DNA of 64,000 bases. Origin: an uncultured Chlorobiaceae bacterium (GTDB taxonomy: Bacteria > Bacteroidota > Chlorobiia > Chlorobiales > Chlorobiaceae). The position numbers were made by a program, and so were the translations under genes. The stretch spans positions 1 through 64,000 of the forward strand of contig CAIJPS010000103.1 of the NCBI GenBank assembly GCA_903822595.1, read 5' to 3'. The notes beneath the pieces were generated by a model that made no database searches, was not told where the DNA came from, and saw only the letters and a list, made by a program, of their open reading frames with translations. This document shows, piece by piece, positions 10,032-18,133 of the stretch (positions are counted from its first letter, which is position 1; each line of letters begins with the position of its first letter).

Positions 10032-11462
10032 TCAGGGATTTTTTTGAAAACTTTCTGTCAAAAGATTTTTCAGGTTGCCGAAACTTCCGTTGCTGAGCAA
10101 GACAACGACATCTCCTTCTTTGAGTTGTGGTTGAAGAAATTCCACAATATCGGAAGGATAGTTTGTCGCATTTTCTCCGGCAAGAAAGACGGTTATTCCC
10201 TTTTGTTGCAGCTCATCCTTCAACCGCTGGGTATTGAGCGATTTTTCTTGCGTGTAGCGTTCAGGGCGGTGCACCTTGCCCATTACCACAATGGATGCCG
10301 GACCGAAACTCTCGGCAAGTTCCTGCTGGAAGATATTCCGGGTGGTTGTGTTGGAGCGGGGTTCAAAACAGGTGACAATCCTGCGCCCGGCGTAGAGCTC
10401 TCCGAGAGCTTCAAGTGTTACACGGATTGCGGTTGGATGATGGGCAAAATCCTCAACAAGCGTGATGTTCCTCGGGTAGGTGCCGATGATCTCCATGCGC
10501 CGTTTCGGGCGTTTGAAGAGAGGCATGGCGCGTGTTATGGCTTCAAGGGGAAGGCCGCTGTGGGTTGCTGCAGCGATTGCGGCCAGCGCATTCATGATGT
10601 TGTGGTTGCCGAAGAGCGGCACCCGGAGCGTTCCAACTGGAGTGCCCTGATAGAGCAGCTCAAAGGTTGATGCGTTGCTGTCTGCCGATATGTTGCAGGC
10701 GCTCCACTCCGACTCTGTGGTCATTCCGAACCGTTCAACCTTGCAGAAGGCTTTGGAGGCAATTTCGAGAGCAACCTTGTCATCACCGTTTACCAGCAAT
10801 GTGCCGTTTCCGGGAAGCAGATTGACAAAGAGCCTGAAGCTGCGTTTGATATCTTCAAGGGAGTCGAAAATATCAGCGTGGTCAAATTCAATATTGTTGA
10901 TGATAGCGATGTCGGGGCGGTAGAGAAGGAACTTGCTTCGCTTGTCGAAAAAGGCGGTATCGTATTCATCACCCTCCGTGACAAAAAAGCCATTTTCACT
11001 GCGTCCCGAAGCCCGGCAGCCGATCGAGAAGTTTTCTGGGATGCCGCCTACCATAAAGCCCGGCTTGAGACCGCCATGTTCAAGCAGCCAGGCAACCAGT
11101 GAGGTGGTTGTTGTTTTGCCGTGGGTGCCCGCCACAACAATGGAGGTGTTGTTGCCGATGAGGTGACGCTTTACCAGCTCCGGCATGGAGAGAAGCTCAA
11201 GATGATGGTTCAGGGCGTATTCGAGTTCCGGATTTCCCCGGCTTATCGCATTGCCGACAACGACAATATCTGGTGACGCGCTCAGCAGGTTTGTTTCAGA
11301 AAAACCGGTGAAGTAGCGGATATTATGGTCGTCAAGATAACTGCTCATCGGAGGGTAGAGCTGCGTATCTGAGCCACTGATGGCATGACCTGCATGGGAG
11401 AGTGCGACGGCAACCGATGCCATTGCGGTACCGCCGATACCAAGAAAGTAGAAGGAACTCAT
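10032..11462 (-). CDS. mpl: Murein tripeptide ligase Mpl (Mur ligase family)
   Basis: Recycles cell-wall peptide by joining UDP-N-acetylmuramate to L-Ala-gamma-D-Glu-meso-diaminopimelate with ATP. About 476 residues from ATG 11462; the longer frame begins with a GTG at 11501. Features: N-terminal FLGIGGTAMAS nucleotide-binding loop, the ATP-binding VVAGTHGKTTTTS, the GDEYDTAFFDKRSKF stretch that separates Mpl from MurC, IINNIEFDHADIF, LFGNHNIMNALAAIAAA, and VEDFAHHPTAI. The C-terminal domain carries CFEPRSNTTTRN. MurC is the nearest alternative but the GDEYDTAFFDKRSKF segment favours Mpl. The gene stands alone with its own terminator. Confidence 0.9.
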   Translation of the reverse strand: MSSFYFLGIGGTAMASVAVALSHAGHAISGSDTQLYPPMSSYLDDHNIRYFTGFSETNLLSASPDIVVVGNAISRGNPELEYALNHHLELLSMPELVKRHLIGNNTSIVVAGTHGKTTTTSLVAWLLEHGGLKPGFMVGGIPENFSIGCRASGRSENGFFVTEGDEYDTAFFDKRSKFLLYRPDIAIINNIEFDHADIFDSLEDIKRSFRLFVNLLPGNGTLLVNGDDKVALEIASKAFCKVERFGMTTESEWSACNISADSNASTFELLYQGTPVGTLRVPLFGNHNIMNALAAIAAATHSGLPLEAITRAMPLFKRPKRRMEIIGTYPRNITLVEDFAHHPTAIRVTLEALGELYAGRRIVTCFEPRSNTTTRNIFQQELAESFGPASIVVMGKVHRPERYTQEKSLNTQRLKDELQQKGITVFLAGENATNYPSDIVEFLQPQLKEGDVVVLLSNGSFGNLKNLLTESFQKNP

Positions 11463-11604
11463 CGTTGGCTGATTGTCAATTTCCGGGTTACTTTGCTGCA
11501 CGGGCAGCTTTCATAAGGGCTTATATACATAAATGGTGTAAAAGAATGAAATGAATCCCTATTTTAGCAAAAAGGTCTTTCCAATTTTAATCAGGTAAAC
11601 CGTT

Positions 11605-12720
11605 ATGCAGTTTATTGACCTGCTTTCACAGAAAGAGCGGATACGTACAGCACTTCTCCATCGCATTGAGGGTATTCTGGATCGTGGTCAGTTTATCATG
11701 GGGCCGGAGGTAACTGAACTCGAATCGCGTCTGGCTGCCTATGTTGGCACACGGTACTGCGTCTCCTGCTCCTCAGGAACTGATGCACTGTTGATGCCTC
11801 TTCTTGCTAAAGGGATTGGCCCGGGAGATGCCGTGCTGACCACACCCTTTACCTTTGTTGCAACTGCTGAAGTGATCAGCCTGGCGGGAGCAACTCCCGT
11901 TTTTGTTGATGTTTTGCCCGACACCTTTAATATTGATCCGGATCTTGTCGGGTTTGCTGTCGATGATGCTGTTCAGCGGGGTTTGAAACCCAAAGCAATT
12001 ATTCCAGTCGATCTCTTTGGTCTACCTGCGGATTATAACCGTCTTCAGGCCGTTGCTGATGCTTACAGGCTCTGGATTCTTGAAGATGCAGCCCAGAGTT
12101 TTGGAGGAAGTTTTGGCGGACGCAGAGCGGGCAGTTTCGGCCTTGTCGGTGCCACCTCCTTTTTTCCGGCAAAACCACTTGGCTGTTACGGCGATGGGGG
12201 GGCGATTTTTACCAATGACGATGAACTCGATATGCTGTTGCGCTCAATACGGGTGCATGGCAGCGGTATCGACAAATACAGCAACGATCGTATCGGCATC
12301 AACGGACGGCTTGATTCCATCCAGGCTGCTGTGCTGCTCGAAAAACTTACCATTTTTGACGATGAGCTTGAGTCACGCCAGCGTATCGCCGATTTCTACA
12401 GCGAGAGGTTGCAGGGCAGGGTCGCTGTTCCGCGAATTCCGGAACACTATCGCTCTGCATGGGCACAATACTCGGTGCTTGCCGCTTCAACCGAAGAGCG
12501 GGAGCTGCTCATGAATGCGTTGCAGCGGGAGGGAATTCCAACAATGATCTACTACAAAATTCCCCTCCATCTTCAGAAAGCCTACGATTTCCTCGGCTAC
12601 AAAGCTGGAGATTTCCGCATCTCGGAAGATATGAGCAGCCGGATATTTTCACTACCCATGCACCCTTACTTGAAGGAAGAGGAGATTGAGCATATCTGTT
12701 CCGTGCTTCTGCGTGCATGA
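11605..12720 (+). CDS. DegT/DnrJ/EryC1/StrS-family sugar aminotransferase
   Basis: PLP-dependent transfer of an amino group to a nucleotide-linked keto-sugar, used for lipopolysaccharide or other surface sugars. 371 residues: SSGTDALLMPLLA near residue 57 (phosphate-binding), TPFTFVATAEVISLAGATPVFVD, PVDLFGLPAD, LEDAAQSFGG, and SFFPAKPLGCYGDGG with the Schiff-base Lys in AKPLG. The closest recollection is the WbpE-type UDP-2-acetamido-3-oxo-glucuronate aminotransferase, but the substrate cannot be read from sequence. The start is preceded by AGGT. It has no sugar-gene neighbours: mpl diverges on the left and an MFS transporter converges on the right. Confidence 0.88.
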   Translation: MQFIDLLSQKERIRTALLHRIEGILDRGQFIMGPEVTELESRLAAYVGTRYCVSCSSGTDALLMPLLAKGIGPGDAVLTTPFTFVATAEVISLAGATPVFVDVLPDTFNIDPDLVGFAVDDAVQRGLKPKAIIPVDLFGLPADYNRLQAVADAYRLWILEDAAQSFGGSFGGRRAGSFGLVGATSFFPAKPLGCYGDGGAIFTNDDELDMLLRSIRVHGSGIDKYSNDRIGINGRLDSIQAAVLLEKLTIFDDELESRQRIADFYSERLQGRVAVPRIPEHYRSAWAQYSVLAASTEERELLMNALQREGIPTMIYYKIPLHLQKAYDFLGYKAGDFRISEDMSSRIFSLPMHPYLKEEEIEHICSVLLRA

Positions 12721-12759
12721 CTGCAGGATGTGGAGGATAGTGGGTTTCCTGGGTATGAT

Positions 12760-14073
12760 TCAGTGTCGCTCGCTTACAGATGCCGTTCCCGGATCTTTTA
12801 TGCGAACAGTGATACCGGCAAGCATGACCAGAGCATTGATGGCACCGACAACCATGAACGGTGCCTTTGGGCTCATGGAGTCGAAGAGCCTTCCTCCGAG
12901 CGTGGTGATGACAAGGATTCCCACAGCGCCGCTGATATTGAACATCCCGACAACCGATCCCCGCTCTGCTTTCGGTGCCTCCTGACCAATCAGTGACTGT
13001 GAGCCGAGAAATGCGCTGATTTGACCTATTCCAAGTAGCACAAAATAGACAATTGAACCGGGTTCATGCGGATTGCCGATTAACCCCAGCGAAAGATAGC
13101 CGATGCTTGCCAGCCCCATGCAGACAGTCAAAGCACTAACCCTGTTCCATCGGTCGATAAGTGGCCCGATAACCGGTGCCCAGAGCAGTGCCGCACCCTG
13201 TGAGATAATAAAAATGATCATTCCCTTTTTGACCGCTTCCGCTGGCGCCATACCCATGGTAATTCCGGCAGTTGTTCCCCAAAGTGGCAGGAACGTGCCG
13301 ATAATGGATTGATCACCCCGTGCAACAAAAGCGGCAGCGTAGGAGAGAAGGATTCGTGGATTTTTTGCACATCTAATACCACTGGTAACAAGAGAGAGAA
13401 GCGCAGGGCGCTCCTTTTTGCTGACCTCTGTACCCCCTTTGAGGCCAAAACCGACAACCACTGCCGAAACAAGCGCTACTCCGGCAATCGCAAGGTGTGT
13501 GTAGAGGCCGGCATCACTACCGCTGAACCCATTTGCCACAAGCTGCATCGGCAATCCGCCGAAAAACCGGTTCAGCACCACAATGCCGAGACCATTGAGA
13601 AAGCCGGTTATGGCAATCAGTTTTCCCCGCGATCGTTCGGCAGGGTAGTCCATCATCACCGTCGAGAGCGCACCGGTCACCGCAACAATACCAAGTGCAT
13701 AGATCATCCTGTAAAGAGTAAGCTCACCCACCGACCGTGAGAGTGGATAGAGCGCATAAGCCAGTGCAAGCAGAACAAATCCGGCGCTGTAGACCGGCTT
13801 TCGTCCGATTCGGTCCATCAGAACCCCGGCAGGTACAAAAAAGAGCAGCGTGACAACTTCCGTCCAGAAAACCAGATTGCCGCTGATGGTTCCCTGTTGC
13901 GAAGCGGGAATTTTCAGATGCTCATTGAGGATATAAGCCTGCCCGATCGAGACAAAGGTGACCAGCCCGATCGAAAAAAAAGCAGCATACAGATAGGTCA
14001 AAGCGTGGCGGGGCAGAACCGAAGGCGCCAGAGTCACAGGGCCCATTTTATGCAAGGTTGCTTTTTCGTTCAT
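12760..14073 (-). CDS. MFS transporter
   Basis: Inner-membrane secondary transporter of unknown substrate. 437 residues with about 12 hydrophobic segments; the loop between helices 2 and 3 reads GVLMDRIGRKPVYSAGF, a good MFS signature (GxLaDrxGrkxv). The central loop (about 215-235, KGGTEVSKKERPAL) divides the two six-helix halves, and the second half repeats the motif as GPLIDRWNRVSALT. The start ATG lies 7 bp after the PIN-domain toxin stop, so translation or transcription may be linked to the AbrB/PIN module upstream. No substrate motif was recognised. Confidence 0.85.
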   Translation of the reverse strand: MNEKATLHKMGPVTLAPSVLPRHALTYLYAAFFSIGLVTFVSIGQAYILNEHLKIPASQQGTISGNLVFWTEVVTLLFFVPAGVLMDRIGRKPVYSAGFVLLALAYALYPLSRSVGELTLYRMIYALGIVAVTGALSTVMMDYPAERSRGKLIAITGFLNGLGIVVLNRFFGGLPMQLVANGFSGSDAGLYTHLAIAGVALVSAVVVGFGLKGGTEVSKKERPALLSLVTSGIRCAKNPRILLSYAAAFVARGDQSIIGTFLPLWGTTAGITMGMAPAEAVKKGMIIFIISQGAALLWAPVIGPLIDRWNRVSALTVCMGLASIGYLSLGLIGNPHEPGSIVYFVLLGIGQISAFLGSQSLIGQEAPKAERGSVVGMFNISGAVGILVITTLGGRLFDSMSPKAPFMVVGAINALVMLAGITVRIKDPGTASVSERH

Positions 14074-14080
14074 CGCTCAG

Positions 14081-14545
14081 TTATTCACTGGTATAATGCA
14101 ATGCTGACAGGAGAATAACGTCAAGAGCATTTCCTGATCTGATCCCGCTATCGTTGGTTATGAAAAAGGTGCATCCAGCTCGTATTGCTGTAGCATAATG
14201 CAGAGCATCGATAAATTTTTGGTTGTACTTTGCTCTTAATTGGGCAGCCAAATCAAATGTTTCTGCATCATGGGAAGATATAGACAGGAAATTCTCCATT
14301 CTGAAAAAAGCCTTGATACTTGCCACCAGTTCCAGGTTACCGGATTGATAGGGTTTGACCAATATTTCAGCTATGGACACGTCTCCCGTGCAGCCGATGA
14401 TTAATCCAGATTCGACAGCTTCAATTATCGGTGCAACCAGTCGAAAATAATCGGGATTACGGTCCAGAAAGTAGATAAAAACATTGGTATCCAGATAGAC
14501 TTTGTGACCCTGTAGCCGCTTGAGTGTTTCCTCTATCGTTCCCAT
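14081..14545 (-). CDS. PIN-domain ribonuclease toxin (VapC-like)
   Basis: 154 residues with the PIN nuclease fold. Four acidic positions expected for Mg2+-dependent RNA cleavage are present: YLDTNVFIY (Asp), SIAEILVKP (Glu), FIDALHYATA (Asp) and FITNDSGIR (Asp). Its start overlaps the end of the AbrB-type gene at 14533-14787 by 13 bp, the usual antitoxin-then-toxin order. Unlike vapC at 15883-16283, this gene is intact. The 7-bp gap to the MFS gene downstream suggests read-through. RNA target unknown. Confidence 0.85.
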   Translation of the reverse strand: MGTIEETLKRLQGHKVYLDTNVFIYFLDRNPDYFRLVAPIIEAVESGLIIGCTGDVSIAEILVKPYQSGNLELVASIKAFFRMENFLSISSHDAETFDLAAQLRAKYNQKFIDALHYATAIRAGCTFFITNDSGIRSGNALDVILLSALHYTSE

Positions 14546-14787
14546 GAATCACGACTTTTATTGAGTGCAGCATCAATTTCAAGAGTTGTTTCACCCCAGA
14601 TGCCCCGTGCTATACCGGCATAAGCCATGGCTGACTCCTTACGCTTTTTGCGTGCTACCGGTATCAGGGTTACAACTCCGTTACTATAAGATACCTCAAG
14701 CATGTCGTCTGGCTTAATGTTCGCCGATTCAGCAATCCGGGCGGGTATGGTGATCTGGTGCTTGTTTCTAACGCGGACTTGTGCCAT
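14533..14787 (-). CDS. AbrB/SpoVT-type antitoxin
   Basis: 84 residues. The N-terminal swapped-hairpin DNA-binding domain is clear: VRVRNKHQITIPARIAESA, then IKPDDMLEVSYSNGVVTLIPV. The C-terminal half (about 50-84) is charged and should bind and neutralise the PIN toxin encoded next. Such antitoxins normally repress their own operon; a perfect inverted repeat 54-73 bp upstream is a candidate operator. Overlap with the toxin gene supports a co-translated module. Confidence 0.85.
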   Translation of the reverse strand: MAQVRVRNKHQITIPARIAESANIKPDDMLEVSYSNGVVTLIPVARKKRKESAMAYAGIARGIWGETTLEIDAALNKSRDSWER

Positions 14788-14840
14788 GCTTGCATGTGTC
14801 TCATTGTAGGAAAGTTCGATTTCATATAGGAAATCTAACT

Positions 14841-14860
14841 GTTTATTTTGACAAATAAAC
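14841..14860. promoter_or_regulatory. Inverted repeat upstream of AbrB/PIN module
   Basis: GTTTATTT and AAATAAAC, a perfect 8-bp inverted repeat with a 4-base spacer, placed 54-73 bp upstream of the antitoxin start. It could be the operator for autoregulation. It is AT-rich, so a chance palindrome or a weak hairpin is possible. Confidence 0.35.
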
Positions 14861-14958
14861 TCTTCTGCCTGAAGAATATTGATTAACCGGGTTCAATTCG
14901 GTTGAGTGCAGGCAAGTTTATTGACAGGTCCAAGTGGTCGTTTTTCTTCAGGCTGATT

Positions 14959-15870
14959 TTACTCAGCAACTCTTTTCAGGAATTTTCTTACAGCAACAAG
15001 AAAGGCTTCAGGCTGCTCTTCGTGTGGAAGGTGTCCGCAATCGGGTACAACCACCAGTTCCGCGCAGGGAAGCTCACGGGCAAGCCTGATGCTCTCCTCT
15101 GTTTTGACTGTCAAGTCGTGTTCACCGGTAATGACGAGTGATGGCAGCGACATGGTTTTCAGCCGGCTCTCCAACTGGAGATGATGTGTCTCCAGAAAAA
15201 GCTCCCAGAATGCTCTCGACCAGTTGCCATGCATCAGGTCACTGCGAAACGCGGCCAGAACATCATCGCCCAGCCGCTCTTTGTTGTGCCAGAAGCCGAG
15301 AATATTGCGATCATACAGTCTGGTGATGAGGAATTTCATGAGACGGGAAAAGAGCGGGGTCATCGCTTTCATGGCAGGCTTCATGAACGCAGGCACTTCG
15401 CTGGTGGCATAGCCGCTGTAAATCATGGCACCAGCAAGTACCACACCCTCAACATGCTGCGGATAGCGGAGTGCACAGAGAAGCGCCAGGGTGCCGCCCG
15501 TTGAATTACCAACCAGTATCGCTTTGCTAAAACCAAGCTTTTTTATCAATGCAATAACCAAGTCACATTGCGCTTCAGGAGTGTAACTGACTCCTGTGGC
15601 TTTTGAAGGCAGAGGGCGTGAGGTATAACCAAAAGCAGGGCGGTCGAAAGCGAGTACTGTTGCGTTTTCCGCCAATTTATCAAAGACTAGTCGCCATGAG
15701 CGGATGCTCAAAAAACTGCCATGCAGCAGCACAACGAGCGGCTTTCCGCTCCCGGCCATCCGGTAATGAACTTTGAAACCGTTAACCTCAATGAAGCACT
15801 TCTCAGGAGAGGTATGTTTCCCGTTTGTAGCGTAAGTTCCCTTGGCGATCAGTGTTGCTCTTTCAGGCAT
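14959..15870 (-). CDS. Alpha/beta-fold hydrolase
   Basis: 303 residues of the alpha/beta hydrolase superfamily; substrate unknown. Visible: the oxyanion-hole stretch VVLLHGSFLSIRSWR, AFDRPAFGYT, the nucleophile elbow LVGNSTGGTLAL (Ser in GNSTGG), the acidic residue in VITGEHDLTVK, and the catalytic His in PDCGHLPHEE. The cap region is about residues 150-215. No signal peptide, so probably cytoplasmic. The stop of the vapBC remnant is 12 bp upstream on the same strand. C-C hydrolases, haloperoxidase-like esterases and epoxide hydrolases all share this pattern. Confidence 0.85.
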   Translation of the reverse strand: MPERATLIAKGTYATNGKHTSPEKCFIEVNGFKVHYRMAGSGKPLVVLLHGSFLSIRSWRLVFDKLAENATVLAFDRPAFGYTSRPLPSKATGVSYTPEAQCDLVIALIKKLGFSKAILVGNSTGGTLALLCALRYPQHVEGVVLAGAMIYSGYATSEVPAFMKPAMKAMTPLFSRLMKFLITRLYDRNILGFWHNKERLGDDVLAAFRSDLMHGNWSRAFWELFLETHHLQLESRLKTMSLPSLVITGEHDLTVKTEESIRLARELPCAELVVVPDCGHLPHEEQPEAFLVAVRKFLKRVAE

Positions 15871-15882
15871 GGTTGCAGCGGT

Positions 15883-16283
15883 TTATAATGCGGCCCAATT
15901 TTCAATGGTTAAACCTTTTACTCTATTGAATTCTTTTGTGTTATTGGTCACAAGCACTGCGTTCAGCGCCTTGGCGTGAGCCGCAATCATGGTGTCAAGT
16001 GATCCGACAGGTGTTCCTTTTGTTTCAAGCTCTGTTCGTATTTCTCCATAATGCCACATAGCGGAAGCATCAAATGCAAAGAGTTCGAGTGGTGCAAAAA
16101 ACATTTCAAGAGCCCGACGATTTTTTTTGAACCGCTTTTAATGACGCTAAAAGCAAGCTCAGCAGCGGTCATGCTCGATATGCTAATTTTGCTAATGCTT
16201 TCCTGACGGAACCGTTCCAGAACATGCAGTGGTCGCGTATTGATGATGTAGATGCAGATATTGGTATCGAGAATGTCACTCAC
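15883..16283 (-). pseudogene. vapC: vapC toxin gene with -1 frameshift in an A8 run
   Basis: Encodes in two frames a PIN ribonuclease of the VapC type. The first frame (15987-16283) begins MSDILDTNICIYIINTRP and carries the first catalytic Asp and the TAAELAFSVIKSGSKK stretch. The second (ending 15883) continues with APLELFAFDASAMWHYGE, GSLDTMIAAHAKAL and VLVTNNTKEF. The break is at a run of eight A on the coding strand (plus-strand T8 at 16121-16128): with nine A the frame would read SGSKKNRRALEMFFAPLEL without interruption. Either the gene is dead, or the run permits slippage, or it is a read error. The vapB start overlaps as usual. Confidence 0.85.
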
Positions 16284-16513
16284 GACGCCATCTCCTCACG
16301 AGTCTTTACTTCAGTCTGATCTCTCTTTAATTGAAACCCCGGTTCAAACTCCTCCAGAGCAGCTTCAAGCATTGTCCATGACTTATCAATCGGCAACAGT
16401 ACAACTCCGTTACCGAAATGTTTGATAAGAACATCGGTGCCCTTAAACCGGTACTCCTTTGGCAACCGGACGGCCTGGCTCTGCCCGGATGGCAAAATGC
16501 GTGCAGTATCCAT
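16280..16513 (-). CDS. vapB: VapB-type antitoxin
   Basis: 77 residues from ATG 16513: MDTARILPSGQSQAVRLPKE is the characteristic VapB swapped-hairpin DNA-binding domain, and the C-terminal half (LEAALEEFEPGFQLKR) is the toxin-binding part. The frame extends upstream to 16615 but that extension overlaps the DUF2442 gene and lacks family similarity. The stop overlaps the vapC start by 4 bp. The antitoxin is intact although its vapC is frameshifted. Confidence 0.88.
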   Translation of the reverse strand: MDTARILPSGQSQAVRLPKEYRFKGTDVLIKHFGNGVVLLPIDKSWTMLEAALEEFEPGFQLKRDQTEVKTREEMAS

Positions 16514-16529
16514 ACTCCCAACCGACCAT

Positions 16530-16781
16530 TCACAGTGCTGTCTCGCCATGAACCCATAATTCATGCTCGCTAATATCAATATCTTTCTGCCAAATAACTG
16601 CGTAACCACCCACATCCACCTTCACTGCATTGAACAGTGCTGCGTTTTTTAAGGGAGCAAACATCTCTTTCTCAAGCAAAGGTTTAATGTCATAGGTTTT
16701 CTTCTGATGATTATCGAATTCAACGAGAAGTGAATGATCGTCAATTGCTGTGGCACTTATGATTTTTGGATGATTCATCAT
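16530..16781 (-). CDS. DUF2442 domain protein
   Basis: 83 residues. It matches the DUF2442 pattern: a short beta-rich N-terminus (KIISATAIDDHSLLVEFDN), YDIKPLLEKEMFAPLKN, and VGGYAVIWQKDIDISEHELW. The function of the family is not established; it is commonly paired with DUF4160, exactly as here, where the DUF4160 stop and this start are 1 bp apart. The pair is often regarded as TA-like. The protein is probably a DNA-binding or partner-binding component; I make no firmer claim. Confidence 0.8.
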   Translation of the reverse strand: MMNHPKIISATAIDDHSLLVEFDNHQKKTYDIKPLLEKEMFAPLKNAALFNAVKVDVGGYAVIWQKDIDISEHELWVHGETAL

Positions 16782-16782
16782 A

Positions 16783-17043
16783 CTAATCCAGTGGTGGGAG
16801 ATTGTGAAATTCTTGCTTATTCCACATCTCTTTTAACTCAGATTGATACATTGTTGCCCATTCGTTGACCAGCTTTCGTGCTCTGCCGGGTAAATCACCT
16901 TCAATCATTTCCATGGTCTCGATGTTGAACAATCCAATATGTTCTCCATAGACGGCATGAAAATGTGGTGGTGGGTGATCACCGAAAAACAATTTAATGA
17001 CTATTCCGTAAAATCTGGCTATTTCAGGCATTTTTGAATCCAT
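16783..17043 (-). CDS. DUF4160 domain protein
   Basis: 86 residues. The stretch MPEIARFYGIVIKLFFGDHPPPHFHAVYG is diagnostic of DUF4160 (the HPPPHFHA motif contains several His residues that could bind metal). The C-terminus is WNKQEFHNLPPLD. A second Met four codons in gives the family's usual MPEIARFYG start. Immediately followed by DUF2442. Biochemical role unknown; the pair is tentatively grouped with toxin-antitoxin-like genes because of its size, order and neighbourhood. Confidence 0.82.
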   Translation of the reverse strand: MDSKMPEIARFYGIVIKLFFGDHPPPHFHAVYGEHIGLFNIETMEMIEGDLPGRARKLVNEWATMYQSELKEMWNKQEFHNLPPLD

Positions 17044-17067
17044 GTTTTTGTCTCAGGTTTTTTCGTT

Positions 17068-17760
17068 TCACCCCCCGCAGGGATGCAACTGCCCGCCCTC
17101 CATTCGCAGGCAGCGGTCGGCAAGGGCGGCGTACTCTTCGTTGTGGGTGACGATGATGAAGGAGGTTCGGCGTTCCTTGCTTAGACGTGCCATGAGCTCA
17201 TAGAGAATGCGGCTGTTGTTGCTGTCGAGGTTGCCGCTTGGTTCGTCGGCAAGGATCAGTTTCGGGTTGTTCATCAGGGCACGGGCAATGGCGACGCGCT
17301 GCTGTTCCCCGCCGGAGAGCTCCGAGGGGAGGTGGTCGAACCGTTCCGATAGACCGAGGCTTGCGAGCAGCTCTCCGGCCCGTTTTTTTGCGGGGGGGAG
17401 TTTGCCGGTGGCGATGAATTCGGGCATCGCAACATTTTCAAGGGCGGTGAAGTCAGAGAGGAGGTGGTGGAACTGGAATACAAAGCCGATTTTCCGGTTC
17501 CGGAACTTTGCCAGCGCTTTTTGGGAAAGCGTATATTTTTTATCCTTGAAAAGGAGCTCCCGGTCAAAGAGTATTTCGCCGCTGTCGGGTGTGTCGAGGG
17601 TACCGAGCAGGTTCAGCAAGGTGGTTTTGCCACTGCCTGATGCTCCGATGACGGTCACCATCTCACCTTCGCCAAGCGAGAGATTGACTCCACGGAGAAT
17701 CTCAAGGCTTTTTTTGCCCGGCAGGGTGTAGGACTTGCTTATGTTTTTTGCTTCGAGCAT
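17068..17760 (-). CDS. LolD-type ABC transporter ATP-binding protein
   Basis: 230 residues; powers a MacB/LolCE-like transporter that acts on the outer face of the inner membrane, for example in lipoprotein release. Walker A is [12 protein letters not shown] (about 39-50), the LolD-family [22 protein letters not shown]-loop region follows, then signature [15 protein letters not shown] and Walker [13 protein letters not shown], with His in VTHNEEYA. No permease gene is adjacent: upstream is hicB (13 bp) and downstream DUF4160. It may therefore work with a LolCE pair elsewhere. LolD is the best-fitting family, but other FtsX-partner ATPases are similar. Confidence 0.85.
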   Translation of the reverse strand: MLEAKNISKSYTLPGKKSLEILRGVNLSLGEGEMVTVIGASGSGKTTLLNLLGTLDTPDSGEILFDRELLFKDKKYTLSQKALAKFRNRKIGFVFQFHHLLSDFTALENVAMPEFIATGKLPPAKKRAGELLASLGLSERFDHLPSELSGGEQQRVAIARALMNNPKLILADEPSGNLDSNNSRILYELMARLSKERRTSFIIVTHNEEYAALADRCLRMEGGQLHPCGG

Positions 17761-17773
17761 TGTTAATTTTTCG

Positions 17774-18130
17774 TTACACCGTTTCGCGTTTGCCTAAGCT
17801 CTCTGCCAACATGGATGTTACCAGAGAGTTCATGCTGACACCCTCTTGTTTTGCTCTCATAACCAAACGGGAATGAATGCTTTTAGGAACCCGTTGAATA
17901 AACTTGCCACTGTGCGTGCCACCACTATCTGGTTCTGGAACAGCCATGTTCAAGCTTTCCAGGGCAGCAATTGTTTCCTGTAAGGCATCCATTCCATTTT
18001 CAATTGCTTTAGCTATTGTTTCGCCATCTGAAATACATTCAGAAAAGTCAGTAAATGAAATCATATAACCACTACCCTCTTCTTTTGAAAGAGGACGAAT
18101 TTCAAATGGGTATTTGCTTAAATCTTTCAT
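17774..18130 (-). CDS. hicB: HicB-type antitoxin
   Basis: 118 residues. The N-terminal part (YPFEIRPLSKEEGSGYMISF, then FSECISDGETIAKAIENGMD) is the HicB partial RNase-H-like domain, and the C-terminal part (SGKFIQRVPKSIHSRLVMRAKQ, VSMNSLVTSMLAESL) is a ribbon-helix-helix DNA-binding domain. It follows hicA, whose ancestral stop lies 3 bp upstream of this ATG. The antitoxin is complete, whereas hicA is interrupted by a repeat. The 13-bp gap to lolD suggests the ATPase may be transcribed from the same operon. Confidence 0.88.
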   Translation of the reverse strand: MKDLSKYPFEIRPLSKEEGSGYMISFTDFSECISDGETIAKAIENGMDALQETIAALESLNMAVPEPDSGGTHSGKFIQRVPKSIHSRLVMRAKQEGVSMNSLVTSMLAESLGKRETV

Positions 18131-18133
18131 AGC

